Assembly: GCA_964480365.1 (NCBI GenBank)
Contig: CAYZPM010000004.1
Location: 62,001-126,000 of the forward strand
Direction of reading: 5' to 3'
DNA: 64,000 nucleotides
Origin: CAIQPV01 sp964480365
GTDB lineage: Bacteria > Pseudomonadota > Gammaproteobacteria > Burkholderiales > Gallionellaceae
Each line of letters begins with the position of its first letter. Position 1 is the first letter of the stretch. This document shows, piece after piece, positions 28,405 to 36,089 of this stretch. Under the pieces are notes generated by a model, which had not been told where the DNA came from, made no database searches, and was given only the letters and a program-made list of their open reading frames with translations. The position numbers and the translations under genes are program-made.

Positions 28405-29388
28405 ATGAAAGCACCCGTTCGTGTCACCGTCACCGGAGCCGCTGGCCAGATTGGCTACGCTGCCATATTCCGCATTGCCAACGGAGACATGCTGGGGCCT
28501 GACCAGCCCATTATCCTGCAATTACTGGACTTGCCGCAGGCACAAGAAGTGTTGCGCGGTGTAATGATGGAGCTGGAGGATTGCGCCTTTCCACTGCTGC
28601 AACAAATCATCATCTCCGACGACCCGAAAATCGCTTTCAAGGATACCGAAGTCGCCATGCTGATCGGCGCACGTCCACGCAGCAAGGGTATGGAACGCAA
28701 AGATTTGATCGAAGCCAATGCGGCGATCTTCTCCGCGCAAGGCAAGCTGCTTAACGAATACGCGGCGCGCCACGTCAAGGTATTGGTGGTGGGCAACCCG
28801 GCCAACACCAACGCGCTGATCGCAATGAAAAACGCCCCCGATCTCGATCCGCACAACTTTACTTCTATGATGCGTCTCGATCATAACCGCGCTATCGCGC
28901 AAGTCGCACAGAAGCTATTCCAGCCGATCCACGACATCAAGAGAATGGTCGTTTGGGGTAACCATTCCGGAACGCAATATCCCGATCTCGACCACTCCGA
29001 GATTCGCGGTCGTCAGGTGCGTGACCTCCTGCCGGATCCGGCTTGGATTGAAGGTAAATTCATCCCCACCGTGCAAAAACGCGGAACAGCAGTCATCGAG
29101 GCGCGCGGGCTTTCCAGTGCGGCGAGTGCCGCAAATGCGGCGATTGCGCACATCCACGACTGGATACTCGGCTCACACCACAACAATTGGGTAAGCATGG
29201 GCGTCCCGTCCGATGGCAGTTATGGCATACCGGAAGGCGTAATTTACGGTTTCCCGGTAAGGTGCAAACAAGGTCGTTTTCAAATCGTGCAGGATCTGAC
29301 CATCAGCGAACTGGGGCGCAAGCATATGGAAAACAGCTATCGCGAACTGGCTGAGGAACGCGATCATGTGAAAGGCATGCTCGGATAA
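28405..29388 (+). CDS. mdh: Malate dehydrogenase
   Basis: A 327-residue NAD-dependent malate dehydrogenase of the 'group 2' type found in many betaproteobacteria. The dinucleotide motif is GAAGQIGY near residue 11, substrate-binding arginines lie in GARPRSKGMERKDL, and the catalytic pair is MRLDHNRA with WGNHSGTQYPD. AGGAG precedes ATG 28405. With acl, acn and icd it forms a TCA-cycle block, separated from icd by a repeat-containing spacer. Confidence 0.95.
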   Translation: MKAPVRVTVTGAAGQIGYAAIFRIANGDMLGPDQPIILQLLDLPQAQEVLRGVMMELEDCAFPLLQQIIISDDPKIAFKDTEVAMLIGARPRSKGMERKDLIEANAAIFSAQGKLLNEYAARHVKVLVVGNPANTNALIAMKNAPDLDPHNFTSMMRLDHNRAIAQVAQKLFQPIHDIKRMVVWGNHSGTQYPDLDHSEIRGRQVRDLLPDPAWIEGKFIPTVQKRGTAVIEARGLSSAASAANAAIAHIHDWILGSHHNNWVSMGVPSDGSYGIPEGVIYGFPVRCKQGRFQIVQDLTISELGRKHMENSYRELAEERDHVKGMLG

Positions 29389-29410
29389 AGCCGCCAAGGC
29401 GAAGGGTTTT

Positions 29411-30718
29411 ATGGCTGAGCAAGACCATACCAAAAAGCTGTTTTCCACAGCGTTTCGCAAACATCTCGATGGCGATCTGGTTGCAGCCGAAGCGCTTTAC
29501 CGGGAAATTATCCTTGCCGACCCCGGCGACCCGCAAGCCAAGCACTACCTGGGGTTTTTGCTGCAACAAACCGACCGATTGCCTGAGGCTTTTGAGCAGC
29601 TAACAACTGCTATCGCCCTTGATGATCGTCATGCCGAGTGGCATTTTAATCTGGGCATCGTACTTTCCAAGCAAGGTTTTGTCACTGCCGCCATTGACGC
29701 CTTTTCCCGCGCAATCGCCATCAATCCAGACCAGTATTTTTTCTGGACCAATCTGGGGGCTTCGTTCGAATTAAATCAGGAATGGGCTCGCGCCGAGGAG
29801 TGCTACAAAACGGCGACAAACCTTGATCCGAATTGCCCGGATGCATTCTATTTGCTATCGGCTTTATGCCTGAAACAGGAGCGATTTCCAGAGGCCCGGC
29901 ATTTCAACTACTGCGGCATTATTGCCGCACCGGCAGACAGCAAATCAAAAATTATCCTGGGCCAAGCCTATTATCAGTTGGGCCGGGAAAACGACGCCAT
30001 TGCGCTGTTTGAAAGCTGGCTGGAAGAGGAGCCGGGCAACCCGGTGGCGACGCATTTATTGACCGCCTATCGGGGACAGCAAGCACCAGAGCGATGTACC
30101 CGCCAGTATATCGAACGTACATTTAATGGCTTCGCGAAAAGCTTTGAAAATATTCTGGGCAGATTAAACTATTGTGGCCCGCAACTGGTGCAGGATTACC
30201 TTGCCACGCTCAACTTGCCTGCCGCCAGCCTTAGCGTGCTGGATCTGGGCTGCGGCACCGGCTTGGTGGGCGAGGTTTTAAAGCCCTATGCTCGCGTAAT
30301 GGTGGGCGTCGATCTCAGCCAATCCATGTTGGATCAAGCCGTCGCCAAGCAGCTATACCATCAACTACATAAATCCGATATCACGGATTTTTTACTGGCA
30401 TGCCACGACCAGTACGACCTTATCACCTGCATGGACACGTTTATCTATCTGGGTCGTCTGGACGAAGTTATCGCGCTGATTTATCAGAAACTGAAAACCG
30501 GTGGCATGTTGCTCTTCAGCACCGAGAAGCTGTCTGGAGATCGCGAGTTTACCTATCGATTGAATATCAGCGGCAGATATAGCCATCACCCCGATTACCT
30601 GACTGCAATACTGGACAAGACCGGCTTCAAGATCGCGCAGATAGGTGATGTCGAGATCAGAAATGAATCGGGTTACCCGATTGAAGGGCAGTTTGTTTGG
30701 GTGAGCCGCACGGAATAA
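29411..30718 (+). CDS. TPR-repeat SAM-dependent methyltransferase
   Basis: A 435-residue protein. Residues ~10-215 contain about five TPR units (for example AEALYREIILADPGDPQAKHYLGFLL). Residues ~240-430 form a class I methyltransferase with motif I VLDLGCGTGLVGEVL and motif II-like VGVDLSQSMLDQA. The substrate is unknown; the TPR part may recruit a protein partner. It begins 22 bp after mdh and could share its transcript. No signal peptide or membrane segment is evident. Confidence 0.82.
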   Translation: MAEQDHTKKLFSTAFRKHLDGDLVAAEALYREIILADPGDPQAKHYLGFLLQQTDRLPEAFEQLTTAIALDDRHAEWHFNLGIVLSKQGFVTAAIDAFSRAIAINPDQYFFWTNLGASFELNQEWARAEECYKTATNLDPNCPDAFYLLSALCLKQERFPEARHFNYCGIIAAPADSKSKIILGQAYYQLGRENDAIALFESWLEEEPGNPVATHLLTAYRGQQAPERCTRQYIERTFNGFAKSFENILGRLNYCGPQLVQDYLATLNLPAASLSVLDLGCGTGLVGEVLKPYARVMVGVDLSQSMLDQAVAKQLYHQLHKSDITDFLLACHDQYDLITCMDTFIYLGRLDEVIALIYQKLKTGGMLLFSTEKLSGDREFTYRLNISGRYSHHPDYLTAILDKTGFKIAQIGDVEIRNESGYPIEGQFVWVSRTE

Positions 30719-30733
30719 CGCGTTGACCAATCA

Positions 30734-31729
30734 CTACCGATCCAGCGGACTGACCACACCCTTGCCGCCTTTATTCAATACGTGGGTGTAAATCATCGTG
30801 GTGGAAACATCCGAATGGCCGAGCAGTTCCTGCACTGTCCTGATGTCGTAGCCGGATTGTAAAAGATGCGTGGCGAACGAATGGCGCAAAGTATGAGGCG
30901 TAGCGGGCTTGATTAGCTCCGCATCGCGCACCGACTGCTTCACTGCGCGTTGCACGCCCTTCTCATCCACATGATGGCGACGGGTCTTGCCGGAACGCGG
31001 ATCAACCGACAAATTCTTGGAAGGAAAAACATACTGCCAGCCCCAGTCGCGCCCAGAAGCGGGATTTTTCTTGTCCAGCGCGAAAGGCAAATACACCTCG
31101 CCGCATCCCTGCATCAAGTCCTCATCGTGCAAGGCCTTCACCTTAGCCAGATGCGCCTTGAGCGACGCCACCACGGCCTCCGGCAACATTGTCACCCTGT
31201 CTTTGAACCCCTTGCCCTCTCGCACCACAATCTCGCGCCGCGAAAACTCCACATCCTTTACTCGCAAGCGTACCGCTTCCATCAGGCGCATTCCCCCGCC
31301 GTACAACAAAGAGGCGATCAGCAAATGCGTACCCTTCAGGTGCGACAACAGGGACTGCACCTCAATCACCGTCAACACCACAGGCAGGCGCTTGGGCGCT
31401 TTGGCCTGAGTGATGTTATCCAGCCACGCCAATTGAATCTCCAGCACTTCGCGGTAGAGAAACAGCAACGCTGACTTGGCTTGATTCTGCGTGGAAGCGG
31501 AAACCTTGCCCGCTACCGCCAAGTGCGTAAGGAAAGCCTCCACATCGTGCGCGCCCATATCTTTCGGGTGGCGCTTGCCATGAAACCAGATAAAGCGTTT
31601 AATCCAGTCCACGTAAGTTTGTTCAGTGCGAATACTGTAGTGCTTCACGCGCAACTTGCCGCGAACTTGGTCGAGTAACTTGGGGGGATTTAGTGTGGTG
31701 TTTTTATCTGAAGAATTAGGGGGTGCCAT
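30734..31729 (-). CDS. intI: Integron integrase
   Basis: A 331-residue tyrosine recombinase. Catalytic residues are R148 (GGGMRLMEA), H279 and R282 (HTLRHSFATHLL), H305 (LLGHSDVS) and Y314 (MIYTHV). Residues ~204-250 contain the extra segment specific to IntI (DEDLMQGCGEVYLPFALDKK..PASGRDW, then DPRSGKTRRHH), absent from XerC/D and phage integrases. IntI recombines attI with attC to capture cassettes. GAGGTG seven bases upstream fixes ATG 31729; an in-frame extension to 31822 would overlap attI. It is oriented away from the cassette array, as is usual. It appears intact. Confidence 0.93.
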   Translation of the reverse strand: MAPPNSSDKNTTLNPPKLLDQVRGKLRVKHYSIRTEQTYVDWIKRFIWFHGKRHPKDMGAHDVEAFLTHLAVAGKVSASTQNQAKSALLFLYREVLEIQLAWLDNITQAKAPKRLPVVLTVIEVQSLLSHLKGTHLLIASLLYGGGMRLMEAVRLRVKDVEFSRREIVVREGKGFKDRVTMLPEAVVASLKAHLAKVKALHDEDLMQGCGEVYLPFALDKKNPASGRDWGWQYVFPSKNLSVDPRSGKTRRHHVDEKGVQRAVKQSVRDAELIKPATPHTLRHSFATHLLQSGYDIRTVQELLGHSDVSTTMIYTHVLNKGGKGVVSPLDR

Positions 31730-31834
31730 AATTTCACCTCGAATAAAAACAAGGCATTGCTGGATTGATTCCAGATTATACACCTCGAAGGTGCCTTTCA
31801 CGGCGCGTTTTAGGGTGTCCACTTTACGTTAGAC
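31730..31834. other. attI region
   Basis: The segment between intI and the first cassette ends in the core GTTAGAC (31828-31834). Cassette 1 begins at TT, base 31829. The core matches the GTCTAAC 1R box of the first cassette's attC at 32218, as expected when a cassette integrates at attI. Integrase-binding sites within it are not delimited here. Confidence 0.7.
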
Positions 31835-31851
31835 ATGATTAAAGACGTTCT

Positions 31852-32223
31852 ATGATATTCCCCAGACTTTTCGGTGAACCGACAAAACTGGACTTTAATT
31901 TACCAGATCTTTGCAGCAACTGCGGCGAGGAAAAGGGAGCTGTCTTGATTGAAGTTCCACTGAATATTTCTCGCTATGGATTAAGAATTGTTGAGGAACC
32001 AGGTTTCATAATGAATGTCCCTCTTTGTAAACATTGCGCAATGTCGAATTTTCCCCGACCAGTGGCCGTTTGCGGGATCAAGAGTAAATTTTTTACGGGT
32101 AAAGTAACAAAGATATTTCTCAGCTTCACAAACCATAATTTCGCCCAAGAATTCAAATCACACAACCGAAAAATTATTTTATCGGGTCATGTGCAGGTTA
32201 TAGATGTCAGCACTCATGTCTAA
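31852..32223 (+). CDS. Cassette 1: zinc-ribbon-like protein of unknown function
   Basis: A 123-residue protein not recognised. Two CxxC pairs, CSNC near residue 22 and CKHC near residue 60, suggest a single structural zinc site. The rest looks like a small beta-rich domain (KVTKIFLSFTNHNFAQEF). It starts 23 bp inside the first cassette with no ribosome-binding site, as in many cassette genes that may be translated from a leader. Being first in the array it is probably the best expressed. Its base composition is more AT-rich than chromosomal neighbours. Confidence 0.65.
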   Translation: MIFPRLFGEPTKLDFNLPDLCSNCGEEKGAVLIEVPLNISRYGLRIVEEPGFIMNVPLCKHCAMSNFPRPVAVCGIKSKFFTGKVTKIFLSFTNHNFAQEFKSHNRKIILSGHVQVIDVSTHV

Positions 32224-32286
32224 CCTTACGGTCGAGAGGGACTGCGCGAATACACCCTCGCGCAGCCCCTCACCTCAACGTTGGGC
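32218..32286 (+). other. attC site 1
   Basis: 1R box GTCTAAC (32218-32224), imperfect stem with ACTGCGCG...CGCGCAG terminal hairpin, and core GTTGGGC (32280-32286). About 69 bp; recombination point between 32280 and 32281. Confidence 0.82.
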
Positions 32287-32358
32287 ACCGCAAGTCCAAG
32301 CGTGGCGCACGCTGTGATAAACTGTGAATTGTCACCATCTACCGCATTGGAGGGCAGC

Positions 32359-32586
32359 ATGAGTACAAACCTAGAAGTCCTGGAAGCCGAAGTCCTGCAG
32401 TTAGCCCCTGTCGAACGATCACACTTGCTTGAGCGGTTGATCGCCAGCCTTGATTCAGACCCCGAAGTCGAGGAAGCTTGGGAGCGAGAAGCAGATCGCA
32501 GAGAAGCCGAACTGGAATCCGGTTCGGTCTCGGCAGTTTCAGGGCAGGAAGCCATCGCCCGGCTTCGCGCAAGACTTACGCGATGA
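32359..32586 (+). CDS. Cassette 2: addiction-module antitoxin
   Basis: A 75-residue antitoxin of the short 'addiction module component' (RelB-like) family: LEAEVLQLAPVERSHLLERLIASLD is the characteristic N-terminal helix-forming stretch, followed by a charged EEAWEREADRREAE region. GGAGGG precedes ATG 32359. Its stop overlaps the toxin start by four bases (ATGA). Toxin-antitoxin cassettes are common in chromosomal integrons, where they are thought to stabilise the array. Confidence 0.85.
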   Translation: MSTNLEVLEAEVLQLAPVERSHLLERLIASLDSDPEVEEAWEREADRREAELESGSVSAVSGQEAIARLRARLTR

Positions 32587-32876
32587 CCTACTCGCTCCAC
32601 CCCGGAGCGGAGCATGATATTGCCAACGCTCTGGATTTCTACAGCGATCAAGCTGGCCCCGTGGTCGCTGAGCGTTTTCTCGAAGAGTTTGAACGTGTCG
32701 CGAAGCTCTTGGTTGAACACCCCGGCCTTGGAACGCCAACGACGAGAGGACGAAGAACATTCCCGCTGAAGGTTTTTCCGTACTCTGTTGTATATCGAAA
32801 TCTTGAAAGCAGCATTCGTATTCTAATAGTGCGCCATCAGCACAGGAAGCCCGGCTACGCTGGTGGCAGGCGGTAG
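32583..32876 (+). CDS. Cassette 2: ParE/RelE-superfamily toxin
   Basis: A 97-residue toxin: HPGAEHDIANALDFYSDQAG at the N-terminus and a C-terminal strand FPYSVVYRNLESSIRILIVRHQHRKPGY, as in the ParE/RelE fold. ParE members poison DNA gyrase and RelE members cleave mRNA; the sequence alone does not decide which, though the HQHRKPGYW-like ending is common in ParE. It is translationally coupled to the antitoxin. Confidence 0.85.
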   Translation: MTYSLHPGAEHDIANALDFYSDQAGPVVAERFLEEFERVAKLLVEHPGLGTPTTRGRRTFPLKVFPYSVVYRNLESSIRILIVRHQHRKPGYAGGRR

Positions 32877-32906
32877 GTGTGAAACCTTCGTGCGCAGCCC
32901 AGCGAT

Positions 32907-32975
32907 GCCCAACCCGACGCTCAAGCGGGACTGCGCGAATACACCGTCGCGCAGCCCCTCACCTCAACGTTGGGC
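32907..32975 (+). other. attC site 2
   Basis: 1R box GCCCAAC (32907-32913), the same ACTGCGCG...CGCGCAG hairpin as attC 1, core GTTGGGC (32969-32975). About 69 bp. The near identity with attC 1 suggests that the same integrase lineage collected both cassettes. Confidence 0.82.
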
Positions 32976-32982
32976 GGCTTAA

Positions 32983-33528
32983 ATGCGTAGACTGATTTTC
33001 ATTGCAATGCTTCTGTTCTCAATCGGTGGCGCGCATGCGGCAGAAGTATCAGAGCAACCAGACTGGTGCGACTACAAGTGGAATGTCCAAGAGCCTGTTC
33101 CCTCGCGCCTGAATCTGCCGTCCTGGGCCTGCGAGGTGATCGCAAAGCAAAAACTTGCCTTGACGTATTCCCCCACTATCCGCATCAATCCTTTTTTCTT
33201 GACCGGCGATTTCGACGGAGATCATCATACCGACATCGCCATATGGATAACGAACAGAAAAACAGAAGAGCTTGGCCTAGTTATTATTCACGCTAAGAGT
33301 CAACGTGTGTTCGTCATTGGCGCGGGCAATGTGACAGAGCGCGGCAAAGACCTCAAGGGTTATGATATGTGGACTCTTCTTCCAAAAGGGAAGGTTGCGA
33401 AGAGTCCATACGAAGAGCACTCTGTGACATTACTGGGGGACGCTCTGCTTTTGACCGAATCGGAGTCAGCCAGCGCCATGCTGTATTGGAATGGAAAAAC
33501 CTATGTTTGGTATCAGATCAGCGACTAG
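32983..33528 (+). CDS. Cassette 3: secreted protein of unknown function
   Basis: A 181-residue protein with a clear signal peptide (MRRLIFIAMLLFSIGGAHA, probable cleavage before AEV). The mature part has two cysteines near residues 28 and 49 that might form a disulphide. It also contains an FG-GAP/VCBS-like calcium-binding stretch FDGDHHTDIAIW. The function is unknown; a periplasmic or exported location is predicted. It starts 13 bp inside cassette 3. Confidence 0.68.
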   Translation: MRRLIFIAMLLFSIGGAHAAEVSEQPDWCDYKWNVQEPVPSRLNLPSWACEVIAKQKLALTYSPTIRINPFFLTGDFDGDHHTDIAIWITNRKTEELGLVIIHAKSQRVFVIGAGNVTERGKDLKGYDMWTLLPKGKVAKSPYEEHSVTLLGDALLLTESESASAMLYWNGKTYVWYQISD

Positions 33529-33530
33529 CC

Positions 33531-33590
33531 GCCCAACCCTACATTCGAGCGGGACAGGCCAGAAGCGGCCTGCCCCTCAATTTGTTAGGC
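33531..33590 (+). other. attC site 3
   Basis: 1R box GCCCAAC (33531-33537), GGGACAGGCC-AGAAGC-GGCCTGCCCC stem, core GTTAGGC (33584-33590). 60 bp. The stem sequence is shared with attC 4 and differs from attC 1 and 2. Confidence 0.82.
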
Positions 33591-33709
33591 CATACCATGA
33601 ATTTTGGTTTTTCGTGTGTTGACGTTTTTGGCGGTAGCTCATAGTTGAGCGCGATTTTGCAAACGTGAGAGAGTTGTTTTGGGATGTCAAGTGAGGTAGG
33701 ATGCTACGC

Positions 33710-33946
33710 ATGAGTACAATGGACTTCACGCGCAAGTTGCGCGAGGCTGGCTTTGACGAACGGCAGGCTGAAGCTGTTGTGCGTGTCATGGCTGATGCAC
33801 AAACGGCCTTGGTCACAAGGGAGCATTTCGACGCAAAAATGGAAACGCTGGAAACGCGACTGGATGCCAAGATGGATAAGTTGTCTTGGATGATGGGCAT
33901 CCTTATCGCTCTGGCCGTCGCCAACTTCGCCAAGCAGTTTTTCTAA
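33710..33946 (+). CDS. Cassette 4: small coiled-coil membrane protein
   Basis: A 78-residue protein with an N-terminal helical region (FTRKLREAGFDERQAEAVVRVMADAQ), a heptad-like stretch (HFDAKMETLETRLDAKMDKLSW) and one C-terminal transmembrane helix (MMGILIALAVANFAKQFF). The layout resembles DUF1640/CCDC90-like proteins. ATG 33710 is chosen because GAGGTAGG lies upstream; ATG 33701 is also in frame. Function unknown. Confidence 0.65.
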   Translation: MSTMDFTRKLREAGFDERQAEAVVRVMADAQTALVTREHFDAKMETLETRLDAKMDKLSWMMGILIALAVANFAKQFF

Positions 33947-33976
33947 TTGTTCATCAGATCATCTCCGTAGTAAAAA

Positions 33977-34032
33977 GCCTAACCTCACATTCGAGAGGGA
34001 CAGGCCAGAAGCGGCCTGCCCCTCAATTAAAC
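33977..34032 (+). other. attC site 4 (variant core)
   Basis: 1R box GCCTAAC (33977-33983), same stem as attC 3, and a core reading ATTAAAC (34026-34032) in place of the consensus GTTRRRY. The first base departs from consensus, which may lower recombination at this junction. Confidence 0.65.
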
Positions 34033-34206
34033 TACAAGGGCTTCCCCAATTTAGCAAGCGCTTTTGAAGTTTCTATTTCATTGCCATTCTCCGTTCCGTT
34101 TCATGTCGCGCTGCTTGCATCGTGCGAGAAGGTGAAGGACTGCTAAACTACAAACGGTCATGTTGGGCTATTGCCCGGACCCTGATGAAAGACGCGCGCC
34201 GGGACC
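34033..34206 (+). other. Cassette remnant without a gene, left flank of the IS
   Basis: About 170 bp after attC 4 with no convincing ORF. TAAACTACAA occurs at both ends (34029 and 34144). GTTGGGC at 34162-34168 and a CCCGG...CCGGG stem at 34174-34203 look like pieces of an attC site, but the halves do not pair well enough to delimit it. Confidence 0.4.
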
Positions 34207-34217
34207 TCATTCGTTAG

Positions 34218-35571
34218 TCGGGTGCATGCTGCATCCCCCGTAAATTGATCAGGCTCTCCCGGCGCGGGTCCAACCCGCTTCACATCAACGCTGGCAGTAC
34301 ACGGTGATTCTTTAGTCGCCGCCCGGCGGCGCGTATATTCCTTTCGAGTTTCGTTTTCTGGCAGACGGTTTTGATTTTCAATCCTTGCCCGGCTCCAATT
34401 TGAAATCTTCGCCGTACTTCAGCACCGCCCACGCCAGCCGCGCGTTTTTCGCCGCGATGGCGATCACCGCGCGCCAGTAGCCGCGCCGTTCTTCCAGTGA
34501 CCGCGCCCAGCGGCTGAATCGATCCTGCTTGTCGCCAAGACTGTTGAGCACCGCTCGCGCGCCCATGACCAGCAGGCTGCGCAGGTAACCATCTCCGGCC
34601 TTGGTGATGCACCAAAGGTAGGCAATCCGCATCCAGCCTGCGGCTGGGCGGAATTGACACCGTCCGAGTCGCGCCTTGCCGCCGCTGCTGTATTGCCCCG
34701 GCACGAGGCCGATCCACGCCGCCACCTGGCGCCCGTTATCGAAGTCGTGACCGCAGCCTATGCTGGCGAGCAGCGCGCTGGCGGTGACAGGGCCGATGCC
34801 GGGGAGTTTCATCAACCGTTTGCTGCGCGCATCTTCGCGCGCGGCTTTTGCGATGGCGCGGTCATATTCGGCGATCTTCTTGTCGAGTTCGTCCGCGTGC
34901 GCCAGCAGGTCGCCCACGCACAGGTTGGCGTAGCCCGGCAGGTCTTCCAGGTGCGCGCCGATCTCCCGGCGCAGGCAGACAACTTTTTGCGGCAGCACGA
35001 TGCCGAACTCGGAGATCAGGCCGCGCAGGCGGTTGTAGCTTGCGGTGCGTTCCTCGACAAAACCCTGCCGGGTGCGGTGCAGGCACAGGATGATCTGCTG
35101 GTGTTCTTCCTTGACCGGGACGAAAAGCATGGTCGGGCGCGTGACGGCCTCGCAGATCGCGGCGGCGTCCGCCGCATCGTTCTTGCCGCGCTTGCCGGTC
35201 ATGCGGTAGGGCGCGACGAACTTCGGCGCCATCAGCTTGACCGTGTGGCCGTACTGCCGGAACAGCCGCGCCCAGTGGTGTGCGCCCGAACACGCTTCCA
35301 TGCCGATCAGGCACGGCGGCAGTTGCGCGATCAGCGGCAGCAAGTCCGCTCGCTGTACTTTTGGCTTGACCAGCGCGGCCTTGCCGCTATCATTGACGCC
35401 GTGCACGGCAAATACGTTCTTGGCGAGATCGATTCCTACGGTGATAATGTTCATGACTTTCCCTTCCTCTTGGTTTAGATGAAAACGACACTTTCCATCT
35501 TGGCACTTTTGATGCCGTTCGCGGAAACTTCTCCGCAGCCTCGGGACGGGGAAGTCCCTTTCATTCGTTAG
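34218..35571 (-). mobile_element. IS1111-type (IS110 family) insertion sequence within the array
   Basis: TCATTCGTTAG flanks the element on both sides (34207-34217 and 35561-35571). The second copy runs into GTTAGGC, the core that begins the next cassette. Removing 34218-35571 restores a continuous ...CATTCGTTAGGC attC-like junction, so the IS appears to sit in an attC. About 160 nt of non-coding DNA lie downstream of the transposase, where IS1111-group elements are reported to encode their bridge RNA. Exact ends are inferred. Confidence 0.65.
34378..35454 (-). CDS. IS110-family transposase, IS1111 group, with an in-frame insertion
   Basis: A 358-residue DEDD recombinase. The N-terminal RuvC-like domain has VGIDLAKNVFAVHG, LIGMEACSGAHHWAR and GKNDAADAAAICEA. 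The C-terminal domain has LPGIGPVTASALLASIG and AAWIGLVPGQYSSGGKARLG. Odd: between KARLGR and ITKAGDGYL, which normally adjoin, there are 17 extra residues (CQFRPAAGWMRIAYLWC; DNA 34609-34659, 51 bp). The insertion lies just after the region carrying the catalytic serine, so activity is doubtful. It starts at ATG 35454. Confidence 0.85.
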   Translation of the reverse strand: MNIITVGIDLAKNVFAVHGVNDSGKAALVKPKVQRADLLPLIAQLPPCLIGMEACSGAHHWARLFRQYGHTVKLMAPKFVAPYRMTGKRGKNDAADAAAICEAVTRPTMLFVPVKEEHQQIILCLHRTRQGFVEERTASYNRLRGLISEFGIVLPQKVVCLRREIGAHLEDLPGYANLCVGDLLAHADELDKKIAEYDRAIAKAAREDARSKRLMKLPGIGPVTASALLASIGCGHDFDNGRQVAAWIGLVPGQYSSGGKARLGRCQFRPAAGWMRIAYLWCITKAGDGYLRSLLVMGARAVLNSLGDKQDRFSRWARSLEERRGYWRAVIAIAAKNARLAWAVLKYGEDFKLEPGKD

Positions 35572-35588
35572 GCGTTATAATTCGCGCC

Positions 35589-35874
35589 ATGTCACCTACT
35601 ATTTTTCGTGAGGGTAGTTTTCGGTTCTTTTTCTTTTCGCGGGAAGAGCCAAGAATGCATGTGCATGTTAGGACATCACTATGGGGAAGCCAAGTTTTGG
35701 ATGTCGCCAGAGTTGGCGTTGGCAACAAGCACTGGGCTTTCGCCCAAACAAATCAAGGAAGCTCAAGGTCTTGTCGTTGTTCACATGGAGGAGATAGCTC
35801 ATACGGTATCGTGGAACATGTGTTCGATGAGGATTCTCTCGAAATTTGCTCACTCACCCCAGACGAGTGAATGA
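35589..35874 (+). pseudogene. DUF4160 protein, frameshifted
   Basis: DUF4160 proteins are small and often belong to toxin-antitoxin-like pairs. The N-terminus (MSPTIFREGSFRFFFFSRE..RMHVHVR) lies in one frame and HHYGEAKFWMSPELALA in the next. Removing one A near 35673 would join them as HVHVR-HHYGEAKFW, the family consensus. A one-base insertion or a sequencing error explains it. It is the first gene of the cassette that begins at 35568. Confidence 0.7.
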
Positions 35875-35912
35875 ATATTCTCGTTTATGCTGAATAGAGT
35901 GCGGAATTAGTC

Positions 35913-36089
35913 ATGCGCCAGCAAAGCCGTCGCCTTAGGAAGAAACTGCACCTTGGTGAGTTTCAACAACTTGGGTTCGAAATATCAATTACGCTGAAAC
36001 CAAATCTTGAAATTGACGATCTAGACCATTTTCTTGATGAATTCATTCTCGATACCATTGAAAAGAAGGAGTCTCTTCATGGAAGCTGA
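35913..36089 (+). CDS. YggL-like (DUF469) protein, short form
   Basis: A 58-residue product resembling the N-terminal half of YggL: SRRLRKKLHLGEFQQLGFEI then LDHFLDEFILDTIE. E. coli YggL is ~108 residues and associates with the 50S ribosomal subunit. The C-terminal half is absent, so this is either a natural short form or a truncation. GGA seven bases upstream serves ATG 35913. The stop lies inside the next gene's start (overlap 36079-36089). Confidence 0.68.
   Translation: MRQQSRRLRKKLHLGEFQQLGFEISITLKPNLEIDDLDHFLDEFILDTIEKKESLHGS

Noticed and set aside
30734..31729. Tyrosine recombinase considered as a phage or island integrase
   Set aside because: It carries the IntI-specific extra segment and sits beside attI and attC sites; no phage genes or tRNA attachment site are nearby.
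32339..32760. Minus-strand ORFs over the RelB/ParE cassette
   Set aside because: The plus-strand pair has a ribosome-binding site, an ATGA overlap and clear family motifs; the minus frames are shadows.
33886..34146. 86-codon ORF crossing attC 4
   Set aside because: It runs from inside the cassette 4 gene through the attC site and into the next segment in a different frame, so it is not a plausible cassette gene.
34654..35478. 274-codon plus-strand ORF over the IS transposase
   Set aside because: It is antisense to a well-conserved IS110-family transposase and lacks its own domain evidence.
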